Positions 45,800 to 56,889 of a stretch of 64,000 bases of DNA are shown here, one piece after another. Source of the stretch: Cryptomeria japonica (lineage: Eukaryota > Streptophyta > Pinopsida > Cupressales > Cupressaceae); NCBI RefSeq assembly GCF_030272615.1, contig NC_081414.1, positions 311,938,164-312,002,163 on the forward strand, read 5' to 3'. Below the pieces are notes generated by a model. The model made no database searches, was not told the DNA's origin, and was given only the letters and a program-made list of their open reading frames with translations. The position numbers and the translations under genes were made by a program. Every line of letters starts with the position of its first letter. The first letter of the stretch is position 1.

Positions 45800-47250
45800 A
45801 ATTAACATCAGGTACCCATTTAAACAAATAATCAATAACAACATTCCACTCTCTAGGATTATGAATCAAAGAGATCGAATCAAAATTTGTGAAAGGCAAA
45901 GAATTATATCCGTGCATGCAAAGCCAACCTTCAAGAGGACATTAAAAATATTCATTATTTAAAAGGAAAGCCAAGATCATGGAATCTATCTCGCATCTAA
46001 CATTTTTCTAACCTAGTTCACAAGCTTTCTCCATAGCCAAATGGACAACACAAGCCTCCATTATATAATTAGTATTAGTGCCCATAGTTGAAGAGAAAAA
46101 GAAGTGAACTGACTCAACATTATATCTCCAAACTCCATCAATTCCTACAACACCTACATCACCTTGTGAAGAACCATCAATATAAATTTTAAAAATCCCA
46201 ATGGAGGAGGAGACTACTTACTATTTGTATTCACCTTATTTGAAGATTTAATCCTAAAACTAATATTAGTAGGAATATTATAATACCCCAAATCTAACTT
46301 CTTTAAAATTAAATTATCAAAAGTAGATAGGATAACCTCCATAGAGCATTTAGCCAATAAAGTTTATTTAACTAAATCCTAAACCTTTTGCCAAATATAC
46401 CCAATAAAACTATAATAATCTTTGAAGACTTGACAATTTCTTTCCAACCAAATTGGCTAAAGAATGAAAAAAGGACATATACCCTAAGTATCTAGCAAAA
46501 TTGAAGCCAAAGTAGGAAGTCACTCAAATTAGCCCATAATTCAGGTAGAGAAGTAGCACAAATAAAAGATTGATTCCAAATAACCACCTTTGTCTCAAAA
46601 GGCCTTCAAAAAGATGAACACTAGAGGAAAAAATGAGAAGCACACTCCTCACTAACCTCACAAAAAACATGTGTGGAAGGACCTTGGAAACCTCTTTTCT
46701 TTTGTTGCCCCAAGTGAGACATTCACATTGACAAAAAAGCAAAAAAAAAAAAGTCACACTTTGGCCAATAGTAATTATTCCATATTTTTTGCCACCAATG
46801 AAAAATATAATACCCATTTATGTCATGTTCTAACAATCAATATCCATTGGACAACACATAAACTCCCTTTAGATTATATCCCCAAGTAAGGGCATCATCC
46901 TTCTTCAAAGAACAACAAGAACAATTTGTTAAAATAGAATAAAGAATAGCCCAATCATTTAAATCACCCTCCACTAGCCAATAGCTCAAATGCTTCTTAA
47001 AGTATAGATGAGTTTTCCCCACTAGCTAAGATTTCTTGAAATGGTTTTTTTTATACCTACCTACCTCCAAGAAAACCTTACTCAAGACAAGAAGATAGGG
47101 ATAGGAAGTGACAATCGAAGGATGAAGATCCCAAGGGGTCTTAAATCAATGATCTAAAAAAAAACCTTCTTGACAAGAGATATTTCCTTTTTTTAATAAT
47201 ATTCAAAATCATAGATCCTTCCTAGTTGTTGACAAACAATTTTTTCATTG
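45800..47250 (-). pseudogene. LINE 3' relic: RT zinc-binding domain and RNase H
   Basis: Read on the minus strand, the region near 46830-46600 gives WWQKIWNNYYWPKCDFFFF, KKRGFQGPSTHVF and CEVSEECASHFFL. This is the Cys/His zinc-binding module at the C-terminus of plant L1-type RTs. Farther along, KIYIDGSSQGDVGVVGIDG (46190-46130), YIMEACVVHLAME and CEIDSM supply the Asp-Glu-Asp acidic residues of an RNase H. This zinc-binding/RNase H order is known for a subset of plant LINEs. Many stops and frameshifts are present, and no upstream RT core lies nearby. It is unrelated in position to the LINE relic at 12600-14399. Confidence 0.75.
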
Positions 47251-48435
47251 TAGATTTCAAAGTGACTTGCTCAATGGGTAGTGACAAATGTCCCAACAAA
47301 TGGAGATATAAATATGAAATTACAATATACATCTATGTTTGAGAGGGATAGATCCCTTGTATGATGGGAGGGAAGGGCCAGAGAGGAGAGGTTGTACATA
47401 AAACCAAGTAGAAGGAGAAAAAAGAAAAAGAAACAAGAAAATCAAGAAAATAAAATATTAAAACTAAGCATGAACATGGGGGCATAAAGATTAACGAGAA
47501 GCTTATTAAAGGATTTAAAACACAATAAATAAGCATGCAAAAGTAGCTATGTTCTCCTTACTTCACCTTGTGAGAGCTTGATGCAAAGGAGGTCGTGCCT
47601 TTAGAATCACAACTTTTGGGTTGAGTTTATTTCTTTTCATGACAAATATAAAAGGAATAAAATGGTGAGTTAAAATATTTATATGGTATTGGTATTTAAA
47701 CAATATTCTATGATTTTTCATTACAAATATAATGAGACTAGGGGAGAGGAGCCAATACATGCGTAGGGTCCTAGCAATTGTATTGGGGCGATGAGGGGGC
47801 CACGGTGGTGCACTTGAACCCCCAGCTCATGTGTCAAGTTTTTTATTGAAAAGTTACTAATTTTTACCTAGTTAAAAATCAGATAAAAATTCCACACACT
47901 TCGGTAAATACTTGTTTTATATACATACAAACATACATGTGTTTGTGTGTGTATGTATATGTATGTGTATTTGCATGTGTGTATACACACATACACAAAT
48001 ACATATACATATAATTTGAGTACAAAAGTAAATTGTCAAACAAGTGGGGATGAAATCATTCAACACTTTTCCATATCACTAACACAATCTATCATACCCA
48101 TTACTAGGTCATATGATCAAACTAAACGTATCCATATAGACAAAATGAGACCAAAATATTGATTGTCATATAAGGCTTGCTAGCCTACTTATAAACCACA
48201 ACAACAAAAATATACTGCCACATGAAAGTCCATCGACTCAAATCAGTCCTATCATAGTTAACTACATATAGCTCCATAGACTACGTGTGCCTACTAAGAC
48301 ACGCTTAAGTTAACACATTATTGCACCCTTTGTCCCATTTGTCCAACTCTACTACAAAGGTATTGGTCACTTCATCATACACCTACTGGTCATATCACCA
48401 CCATTCCCACCTACATCCACTGCAAAAATCTTGTA
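47251..48435. other. Intergenic DNA with an imperfect TG/CA palindrome
   Basis: No gene. A TG-rich stretch at about 47937-47980 is followed by its approximate reverse complement to 48012 (centre TGTGTGTATACACACA), giving a ~70-bp imperfect hairpin-forming microsatellite. Confidence 0.6.
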
Positions 48436-48440
48436 AGGCT

Positions 48441-49492
48441 TGTTAGGTCCCGGAGACAACTGAGAGGGGGGGTGAATCAGTTGTCAAATAAATTTAAACC
48501 AAAAACAACTTAACCAACCTTAATGCTTAATACTGGTAAACCAAACTTTATGTCAGTAAACAGTAAATCAGTTAATTGCAGTACCGGTAAAGATTAATGC
48601 ATGAAACATAAAGACAATAACATCCACAACACATAACACCAATATTTGTACGTGGAAACCCTGTAAGGGGAAAAACCACGGTGGGAAACCCTACCCACAA
48701 TCATATGATACTACTGCAGATATTATGTGTATACAAATGGGGTTTGCACATGCAGAAAGGCCAAGTGCCTAGAGCTCACTGCTCAAACACAAATAGGAGT
48801 CACACTGACTATAATTGGATGGTTAAATCCAATAATGATGTACTGCTCAAAATAGCATCTTCATATGTTGGATTCAGTACCAGTTCAGTTCTGATATGCC
48901 TTCAAAAAACCTTCCTTCAACCTTCAAATGATGTTTGTGTGTATAGCTTTGCTTATTCTTGCATATACCTTGTTACAATCCTTCTCACATTCACCTTATT
49001 GATCTTACAAATAAGATCTTACATATATACCATAACCTAAGACCAATTTTAGTAGGTCGGCTCTAAAAGATATTACAATAAAATCAATTACAAATAAAAC
49101 AATATCTGATGCATGATGTCGGCTCAATGCATTTACAATAACAACAAAATCATCTCCATAGCATGTCATGTTGATCTGGAATAGATAAGCCTGTCGGTGC
49201 TTATCCTAGACCTATTTGCTGGTAACAACAAATATGCAAACTCGATACCAATGAATAAATCTCCAAGACAAAGTGTCCAAATGATGTCTTCGACATAACC
49301 AATGGTTTTTCATATCATTCCAAGTGCTGGTGAACAATATATCCTGTCGGTGTACTAGATACCGGTGACTGTGCATAAGTCACTTTGCTTGTCGATGAAC
49401 ATTGCCAATTCTCCAAGTGCCAGAACTGATAAGTTGTTAATAGGTGTTGACATCAATGACAAAACCATATCAACATATCCAAAATACCAACA
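48441..49492 (-). repeat. 3' LTR of element E
   Basis: 1052 bp. On the plus strand it starts TGTTAGGTCC and ends ATACCAACA. It contains the perfect inverted repeat GACAACTGA (48455-48463) / TCAGTTGTC (48477-48485) around a G-run (C-run in transcript sense). It also holds the CGTGG...CCACG hairpin at 48651-48680. Confidence 0.92.
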
Positions 49493-49829
49493 ATCTCCCC
49501 CCTTGGCATTGATGGCAACACAAGATGGAAAAACCATCAAAGTGCCAAAACAGAAATGCCAAATACCAAAAACCAACAATCTCCCAAAAAGAGATCAAAA
49601 CCAGAAATCAAAATTAAGGTACAAACAGTAATCAATCTCTCCCCCTAGGAGTAACATGTGTTTTTCCATATCAATCTCTCCCCCTTTGACATTAAATGCC
49701 AAAGCAATACAAAAACCAAGTTCAAATACAAAATACCAACTACTCCCCCTGAGAAGTAGCTCTCCTCATCAAGGCCGGAATAAAAGATTTCTCTGTTAGT
49801 TCTGTCGGTTGATGACAAACATCAACTGT
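49493..49829 (-). other. PPT and 3' spacer of element E
   Basis: In element sense CCAAGGGGGGAGAT (49493-49506) abuts the 3' LTR. Further G-rich purine tracts lie at about 49637-49648, 49674-49688 and 49742-49750, like spare polypurine tracts. Confidence 0.75.
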
Positions 49830-50717
49830 CTAAGTCTTTATCGGTGGGGGTATGACCCCAAGCTGATCTCTGAGATATTCAAAACTCTCCTTAGGCAAAG
49901 GCTTAGTGAAAATATCTGCAATCTTCTCTTTAGTATTCACATAAACCAGTTTTACTTCTTTTGCTTCAACATTCTCCTTTAGAAAATTCAGTTTGATAGA
50001 AACATGTTTAATTTTAGAATGTAGTACAGGATTCTTCGATATATCAATTGTTGCAGTGTTATCACAATAGATAGTTATAGGTTCCTTGCATTTTACCTTT
50101 ATGTCCTTCAACATTTGCTTAAGCCATAATACCTATGTACAGTTAGTTGTTGCTGCAACATATTCTGATTCTACTGCTGATAAAGATGTGAAACTTTGTT
50201 TCTTACTCAACCAAGAAATTAATCTGCTTCCAAGAAAAAATGCTTCGTCGGTGGTGCTTTTTCTGTCATCTACATCTCCTGCCCAATTTGCATCTGTGTA
50301 TGCACATAATTCAAAGTTTTCATCTCTAGGATACCATAAGCCAAGATTTATAGTGCCTTGTAAGTACCGGAAAATCCTTTTTACTACTGATTCATGATTT
50401 TCTCTAGGATTACTCTGAAATCTTGAAATAATACATACTGCATTCATAATATTAGGTCTTGTTTGTGTTAAATACAGTAAACCTCCTATCATAGATTTGT
50501 ACCTAGTCGGATTAACAGGTGTAGATTCATCCCTTAGTGACAATTTGTCATTTGTAGCCATAGGTGTGCTTACCGGTTTAGAGTTTTCCATCCCAAATTT
50601 CTTTAGTAACTCCTTCAAGTACTTAGATTGACTCAAGAATATACCTTTATCAGTCTGTGAAATCTGCAATCCTAAAAAGAATTTTATCTCTCCAATAATA
50701 GACATTTCAAATTCTTG
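49830..50717 (-). pseudogene. RT end and RNase H of element E
   Basis: Same frame as the upstream pol, after TAG at 50718-50720, with a further TAG at 50133-50135. Visible are IGEIKFFLGLQI, GIFLSQSKYLKELLKKFGM, YKSMIGGLLYLTQTRP, CAYTDANWAGDVDDRKSTT, ESEYVAA and, in the last part, TIYCDNTATIDISKNPV and HVSIKLNFLKENV. These are the standard copia RNase H blocks, with Asp-Glu-Asp residues present. It ends at the natural terminus near PPPIKT. Confidence 0.88.
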
Positions 50718-52901
50718 CTACATTTCAATAGAAAAGTCTTTACATAATCCATCTCCTCCTCCAAAGATTATATCATCAACAAAAACTTCTATAACCAATA
50801 TGTCATCATTAGTCACTTTATAGTATAAATTGTTGTCAGCATTACCTTTAGAAAAACCAATCTTCAAAAGATATTTATCCAATCTAGCATACCAAGCTCT
50901 TGGATCTTGCTTCAACCCATACAAAGCTTTCCTTAACCTGCAAACCATATCTTTGTTATTTGTCAAATAAAATCCATCAGGTTGCTCAATGTAAACTTCT
51001 TCTTCAAGATCTCCATTCATAAATGCACATTTATTATCCATTTGATATACTTTGTAGTTCTTGTGTGCTGCAAAAGCCAAGAATAATCTGACTACCTCAA
51101 TTCTAGCTACTGGTGCAAAGATTTCATTATAATCAATTCCTTCTTTCTGAGAATATCCCTTACACACTGGTCTTGCTTTATTTCTGATTACCTTACCATC
51201 TTCATTAATTTTGTTTCTGAATACCCATTTTGTTCCAATTACATTTTTGTCTTTAGGCCGGGGAAATAATGTCCATGTGTTATTCTTTTCAATTTGTTCT
51301 AATTCTTCTTCCATAGCTTTGATCCATTGTTTATCTTCACATGCCTCATTAATTGATGCTGGTTCAATTGGAGAAATAAGACATACCTCTTCATTTGCCA
51401 GTCTTCCTCTTGTCATAACTCCTTGATATTTGTTCCCAATTATCTGATTTTCAGAGTGGTTCAATCTTACATATCGGGGTGTCTTTGTTTGCTGCAGTTC
51501 TTCAGTTATAGTGGAATTTTCAAATGATACCGGTGTAACTGGATCTTCATTCTGTACTGGTGTGTTCAATGTAGGTTCATTTGTCAGTATCTTTGTTGCC
51601 GGTTCAGAGTCTATATACCTTGAAGTTCCTCTAAACTGTTCATCAATTTTCACATTTGTACTCTCAACAATTTTCGGCAATCTTTTGTTAAAACATCTAC
51701 ATGCCTTGCTCTTAGATGAATAACCAAGAAATATTCCTTCATCACTTCTAGGATCAAATTTGCCAATATACTCATCTCTTCTAATGCAGCATTTACTTTC
51801 AAATATTCTAAAATATTTAAGAGTAGGAGTAATACCAAACCATAGTTCATGAGGAGTCTTACCAGTTTCACCTTTGATGTGAACTTTGTTGAATGTGTAG
51901 ACTGATGTGCTTACTGCCTCTCTCCAATATACATGTGGTAGATTTGCTTCTGATAACATACTTCTAGCTGCATCCAAGATAGTTCTATTTTTCCTTTCTA
52001 CAACTCCATTTTGTTGTGGTGTCCGGGGTGCTGATAATTGTCTTCTGATTCTATTCACTTCACAGAATGTATTAAATTTCTTAGATGTAAATTCACCTCC
52101 TTGATCTGATCTCAGATATTTGATTTTCTTACCGGTTTCATTCTCTACCATCACCTTGAATAGTTTGAATTTCCCAAGTGCTTCTGATTTTTCTCTGAGA
52201 AAAGTAACCCAACACATTCTAGAATAGTCATCAATGATTAGCATGAAATATCTATCTCCTTGTAAGCTTTTAGATCTAGCCAGACCACATAAATCAATAT
52301 GAATTAAGTCAAGAGCATTATTGGATTTTTCTAGAATACTTTTAAAAGATGCTCTAACTTGTTTTCCAAATTGACATTCCTTACATATCGGATTGTGAGG
52401 TTTAACAATCTTGGGTAAATCTCTAACTGCTTTAGTTGTACTGATTTTCACAATGCAATCAAAATTTACTTGACAGAGTCTCTTATACCATAGCCAACTT
52501 TCATCAATATGTGCAATCAAGCATGTCTTTTCAGTGTTATTCAAATGAAAGATATTACCTCTAGTTTGATTACCAGTTGCAATTTCCAAACCAGTTCTAT
52601 TCATAATTTTGCATTTTCCATTCTTGAATTGTAACTGAAATCCTTTTTCAACTAATTGACCAACACTCAATAGATTATGCTTTAAACTTTCAACATAGTA
52701 AACATTGTCGGTATTATGCTTACCATCAAGAGATATAGTACCTTTCCCTTTGATCAAACAAGCTTTATCATCTCCAAATCTTACTATACCTCCATTATAT
52801 TCCTTAAAAGTCAAGAATTTACCTTTATCACCAGTCATATGATGTGAACATCTTGAATCAATGATCCATTCATCCTTAACTTCAACTTTAGCTGCCAGGG
52901 C
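50718..52901 (-). pseudogene. Protease-integrase-RT region of element E
   Basis: One open frame of 706 codons from Met 52838, preceded in frame by the protease start. The protease active site reads [13 protein letters not shown]: the catalytic Asp is kept but the Gly of DSG is Arg. The pre-integrase zinc region reads [11 protein letters not shown], with both His ligands replaced, while CKECQFGK keeps the Cys pair. The integrase core has Asp (LIHIDLCG), Asp ([10 protein letters not shown]) and Glu ([10 protein letters not shown]). RT blocks follow ([43 protein letters not shown]) to FVDDIIFGG at 50757-50783. The stop at 50718 interrupts RT just downstream. Catalytic RT and integrase acids are intact. 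Confidence 0.9.
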
Positions 52902-53975
52902 CTACTCTACCGGTTGAACAGTAGGTGTCAGTTGATCTTCCGTTATAGAAACAAAAACCCATCCATTGTTTGTCGGATCCTCATCATAATCATCAGTGAC
53001 TCCTTCATCAGCAAGATAACAAGACTTGTCTTTATTCTTCTTAAATCTATATCTCTGATATTCAGGGTTAGGCTTGTATGTTCTTCTAGCTTCTTCTCTC
53101 AATCTATCATGTCTATCAGGGCATCTTGAAGCCATATGACCAATCTTATTACAGTTAAAACATTTAAAGGGTGCTTTACCTTCATATTTACTTCCAACTG
53201 GACCTTTAGGCATTTTCCTTGAAAATAGTGCTTCAAGTTCTTCATTTTCTCTCCTGCTTTCTTCAAGTTCTCTTGCATAAAAGGCTTTCCAATCAAATTT
53301 GTCAAATGATGATGTAGATGATGTTGATGCCTTAAAAGCTAAATCTGTCTTTATAGTAGCAACATGACCAAATTCCTCAATTTGAAAAGCTGAAAGTTTT
53401 CCAATCAATGTGTCCCTAGTTACTGATGTATTAGGCATTGTTCTTAACTCATTTATAGCAATAACTTTCATTTTGTATCCCGATGGCAATCCTCTTAAAA
53501 CTTTTGAAACAATTTCATCTTCACTTAAGGTTCATCTGCAACATTTAATACCCAAAACAATTTCATTAACTCTTTCCATAAAAGCAGAAATCCTTTCATC
53601 TTCTTCCATTTTTAGATTTTCATACCTGACCCAAAAGCTTTCAAGTTTTGCAATTTTGATTGTGGAATCTCCTTCATTCAATGTTTCCAAATGGTCCCAA
53701 ATATCTTTAGCAGTAGATCTATCTGATAATTCCATGATTTGCTGATTTGATAATGCACTCAAAAGTGCTTCCCTTGCTTTGCAATCATTTTCCTCATCTT
53801 TAGCCAAGTTAGGTGGATTAGGTTGACTTTGAGTAGGAGAGGTATAGACATTCTTTGTAACATCCCAGATGTCCTTTCCAATGCAATTCAGATGTGTCTC
53901 CATCCTGATCTTCCATATGCCATAGTTGGTTCCATCAAGTTTAGGACTGTCCTTCCTGAAATAGTTAGTAGACAT
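52902..53975 (-). pseudogene. gag of element E
   Basis: Starts at ATG 53975 (STNYFRKDSPKLDGTNYGIW, a typical copia gag opening). It is interrupted by TGA at 53532-53534 and ends at TAG 52902-52904, in frame with pol. The middle has the copia gag pattern (AKDIWDHLETLNEGDSTIKI, LMEDERISAF-like positions). The nucleocapsid knuckle CFNCNKIGHMASRC at 53121-53162 is complete, CX2CX4HX4C. It would form the particle and bind RNA. Confidence 0.88.
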
Positions 53976-54017
53976 TGGATCTCCTCAAGCTGATAAACTT
54001 TTGCAAAAAGAGGACTA

Positions 54018-54030
54018 GGCTCTGATACCA
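54018..54030 (-). other. Primer binding site of element E
   Basis: In element sense TGGTATCAGAGCC, two bases after the LTR end, tRNA-Met type. It has the same spacing and sequence as in element A. Confidence 0.9.
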
Positions 54031-54032
54031 AT

Positions 54033-55086
54033 TGCTAGGTCTCAGAGAAAACTGAGAGGGGGGGTGACTCAGTTGTCAAATAAATTTAAACCAAAAACAA
54101 CTTAACCAACCTTAATGCTTAATATCGGTAAACCAAACTTTATGTTGGTAAATAGTTTATCAGTTAATTGCAGTACCGGTAAAGATTAATGCATGAAACA
54201 GAAAGACAATAACATCCACAACACATAACACCAATATTTGTATGTGGAAACCCTGTAAGGGGAAAAGCCATGGTGGGAAACCCTACCCACAATCAGATGA
54301 TACTACTGCAGATAGTATGTGTATACAAATGGGGTCTGCACATGCAGAAAGGCCAAGCGCCTAGAGCTCACTGCTCAAACACAAATAGGAGTCACACTGA
54401 ATACAATTGGATGGTTAAATCCAATAATGATGTTTGCTCAAAATAGCATCTTCATATGCTGGATTCAGTACCGGTTCAGTTCTGATATGCCTTGACAAAA
54501 CCTTCCTTCAACCTTCAAATGATGTCTGTGTGTATAGCTCTTCTTATTCTCGCATATACCTTGTTACAATCCTTCTCACATTCGCCTTATTGATCTTACA
54601 AATAAGATCTTACATATATACCATAACCTAAGACCAATTTTAGTAGGTCGGCTCTAAAAGATATTACAATAAAATCAATTACAAATAAAACAATATCCGA
54701 TGCATGATGTTGGCTCAATGCATTTATAGTAACAACAAAATCATCTCCATAGCCTGTCGTGCTGATCTAGAATAGATAAGCCTATCGGTGCTTATCCTAG
54801 ACCTATTTGCCGGTAACAGCAAATATGCAAACTCGAATATACCAATGAATAAATCTCCAAGACAAAGTGTCCAAACGATGTCTTCGAGATAACCAAGTAT
54901 TTTCCATATCATTCCAAGTGTCGGTGAACAATATATCCTGTCGGTGTACTAGATACCGGTGACTGTGCATAAGTCACTTTGCTTGCCGGTGAACATTGCC
55001 AATTCTCCAAGTGCCAGAGTTGATAAGTTGTTAATAGGTGTTGACATCAATGACAAAACCATATCAACATATCCAAAATACCAACA
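54033..55086 (-). repeat. 5' LTR of element E
   Basis: 1054 bp; on the plus strand TGCTAGGTCT...ATACCAACA. A TATATATG box on the minus strand lies near 54613-54620. The terminal inverted repeat is shortened to AACTGA/TCAGTT (54050-54055, 54069-54074). Confidence 0.92.
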
Positions 55087-55091
55087 AGGCC

Positions 55092-55439
55092 ACCATTTTC
55101 CATTGAAAACGAATCAACACAGAAATAAATGGTGAGATCAAATTAGCATTGCAATTCAATGTCCATTCAAGATTCAAATTGGAAGAAGTACAAACATTAA
55201 ATAGGCCATGCCAACAACTCATTTGTTTGACACATTCAAATAGACATGAAATCATCTCATTCGAATCAAGAAGAAGACACATCACCCATCAAAGAGGAGG
55301 AAGAAGACACAACAACCATTGAAGAGAAGGAAGAAGATACATACTTATTTCAGGTATTACTCATGTTCCATTTTTGAATATTTGTTGCACAATTGATACG
55401 GTTAATAGTTTGTTGTGCATGTACATGTTCATATTGTGT
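55092..55439. other. Spacer between element E and the satellite array
   Basis: Non-coding. It contains a short GAAGAAGA(C/T)AC direct repeat at about 55268-55340 and nothing else I can support. Confidence 0.5.
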
Positions 55440-56480
55440 TAGTTTGTTGAACCTGGTGTTACTGCTTTATGGTCTTAAGGAAATGTTCTTTATTTTGTTT
55501 CCTTGATGTCTGTATCCTCCTAAGTTTTCTAAACCCTTACTATTTCCATCCTAATTCTTTATTTAGTTAATTGAACCCTTACTTACCATTTCACATCCTT
55601 ACCGTTTAACTGTCTTAAATTTGTTAAACCCTTTCTTACTATTCTATGGTCTTAAAGGAATGTTCTTTCTTCTGTTTCCTTGATGTTCATTTCCTTCTCA
55701 ATTTTCTAAACCCTTACTGTTTTATATCCTAATGATTTATTTAGTTTCCTAAACCCTTACTTACTGTTTCACATCCTTACTATTTTATAGTCTTCATTTG
55801 TTAAACCATTACATACTATTTTACATTCTTAAGGAAATATTTTTTGTATTGTTTCCTTGATGTTCATTTTCTTCTCTCAATTTTTCAAACCCACCCTTAT
55901 TATTTTACATCGTCATGCTTTATTTAGTTTCTTAAACATGTACTATTTCACATCCTTACTATTTTATAATCTTAGTTTTTTAAACCCTTTCTTACTATGT
56001 TACGATCTAAGGAAATGTTATTTATGTTGTTTCCTTGATGTTCATTTCTTCCTAGTTTTCAAAACCTCGTTGTTTTACATCCTTGTAACTTTTTTTTTTT
56101 TTTTTTGCCAATCTTAATTTGTTAAACCCTTTCTTACAGTTTTATGATCTTAAGGAAATGTTATTTCCATTGTTTCCTTGATGTTCATTTCCTCCTTAGA
56201 TATCTAAACCCGTACTATTTTACATCCTCCTTTTTTTACTTCCTTAAACACTTACTATTTTGGAGGCTTAGTTTATTAAACCATTTCTTACTATTTTACT
56301 ATCTTAAGTAAATGTTCTCTCTATTGTTTCTTTGATGTTCATTTCCTTCCTAGTTTTCCAAACCCTTACTGTTTTACATCCTCCTTCTTCTTTTAGTTTC
56401 TTAAACCCTTATTTATTGTTTTACATCCTTACTTTTTTCTAGTCTTAGTTACAAATAACAAATATTAACATATATAATGT
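55440..56480. repeat. ~177-bp satellite-like tandem array
   Basis: The anchor GTTTCCTTGATG occurs at 55497, 55674, 55851, 56029, 56172 and (one change) 56326. The first intervals are 177, 177 and 178 bp; later units are shortened to 143 and 154. Within each unit shorter sub-repeats of TAAACCCTTACTATTTTACATCC type recur two or three times. It is AT-rich and non-coding, and the unit length is near that of many plant satellites. Confidence 0.85.
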
Positions 56481-56889
56481 CCAAGCATCACTAAAAAAAA
56501 CATAATGTATAGGGAATTGCAATTCTTCTATTCAAGCATCACTATCATATTACACACTTTTTTTCCATTGAATATGAAAATAGATAACACTTACTCATCA
56601 AGCATCATTGTTAAAATTCATTATCAAGCATCATTGTACATGTTTAACATGGTTAGTTTGTTCCATTTCATAGTTACCCATATTCTACCATACTTTAATG
56701 TTTAGGTTACATATGAGAATTATTATTCTACTTATTGTTTACATATGAGGAAGGGAGATTGGATAATGGGTCATCTTACAAAGAAAAGAGGGACCACAAG
56801 GTTGCCTCCTCATAAAAGAGGAGTCAGATTCACCTCAGTCTAAAACCCCACCTCAATTTGACAATGTGGGCGTGCACCAGTTGTCGAGG
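56481..56889. other. Spacer upstream of the transposase relic
   Basis: AT-rich, with the short word CAAGCATCA(C/T)T repeated near 56482, 56532, 56598 and 56624. No gene seen. A terminal inverted repeat of the transposon could lie here but I did not find one. Confidence 0.45.

Larger units (their letters stand above)
48441..55086 (-). mobile_element. Element E: complete copia-type LTR retrotransposon
   Basis: 6,646 bp on the minus strand. The LTRs are 48441-49492 (3') and 54033-55086 (5'). Flanks AGGCT (48436-48440) and AGGCC (55087-55091) form a target duplication with one change. The PBS, PPT and a single gag-pol frame (53975-49830) follow the copia order gag, protease, integrase, reverse transcriptase, RNase H. 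The LTRs differ by several percent where compared, so it is of intermediate age. Four in-frame stops, a changed protease active site and a damaged integrase zinc region make it non-functional. It lies between the two duplicated B3 genes. Confidence 0.93.

Noticed and set aside
55440-56480. Interstitial telomere repeat suggested by TAAACCCT words
   Set aside because: The words are isolated inside ~177-bp units and never form consecutive CCCTAAA repeats.
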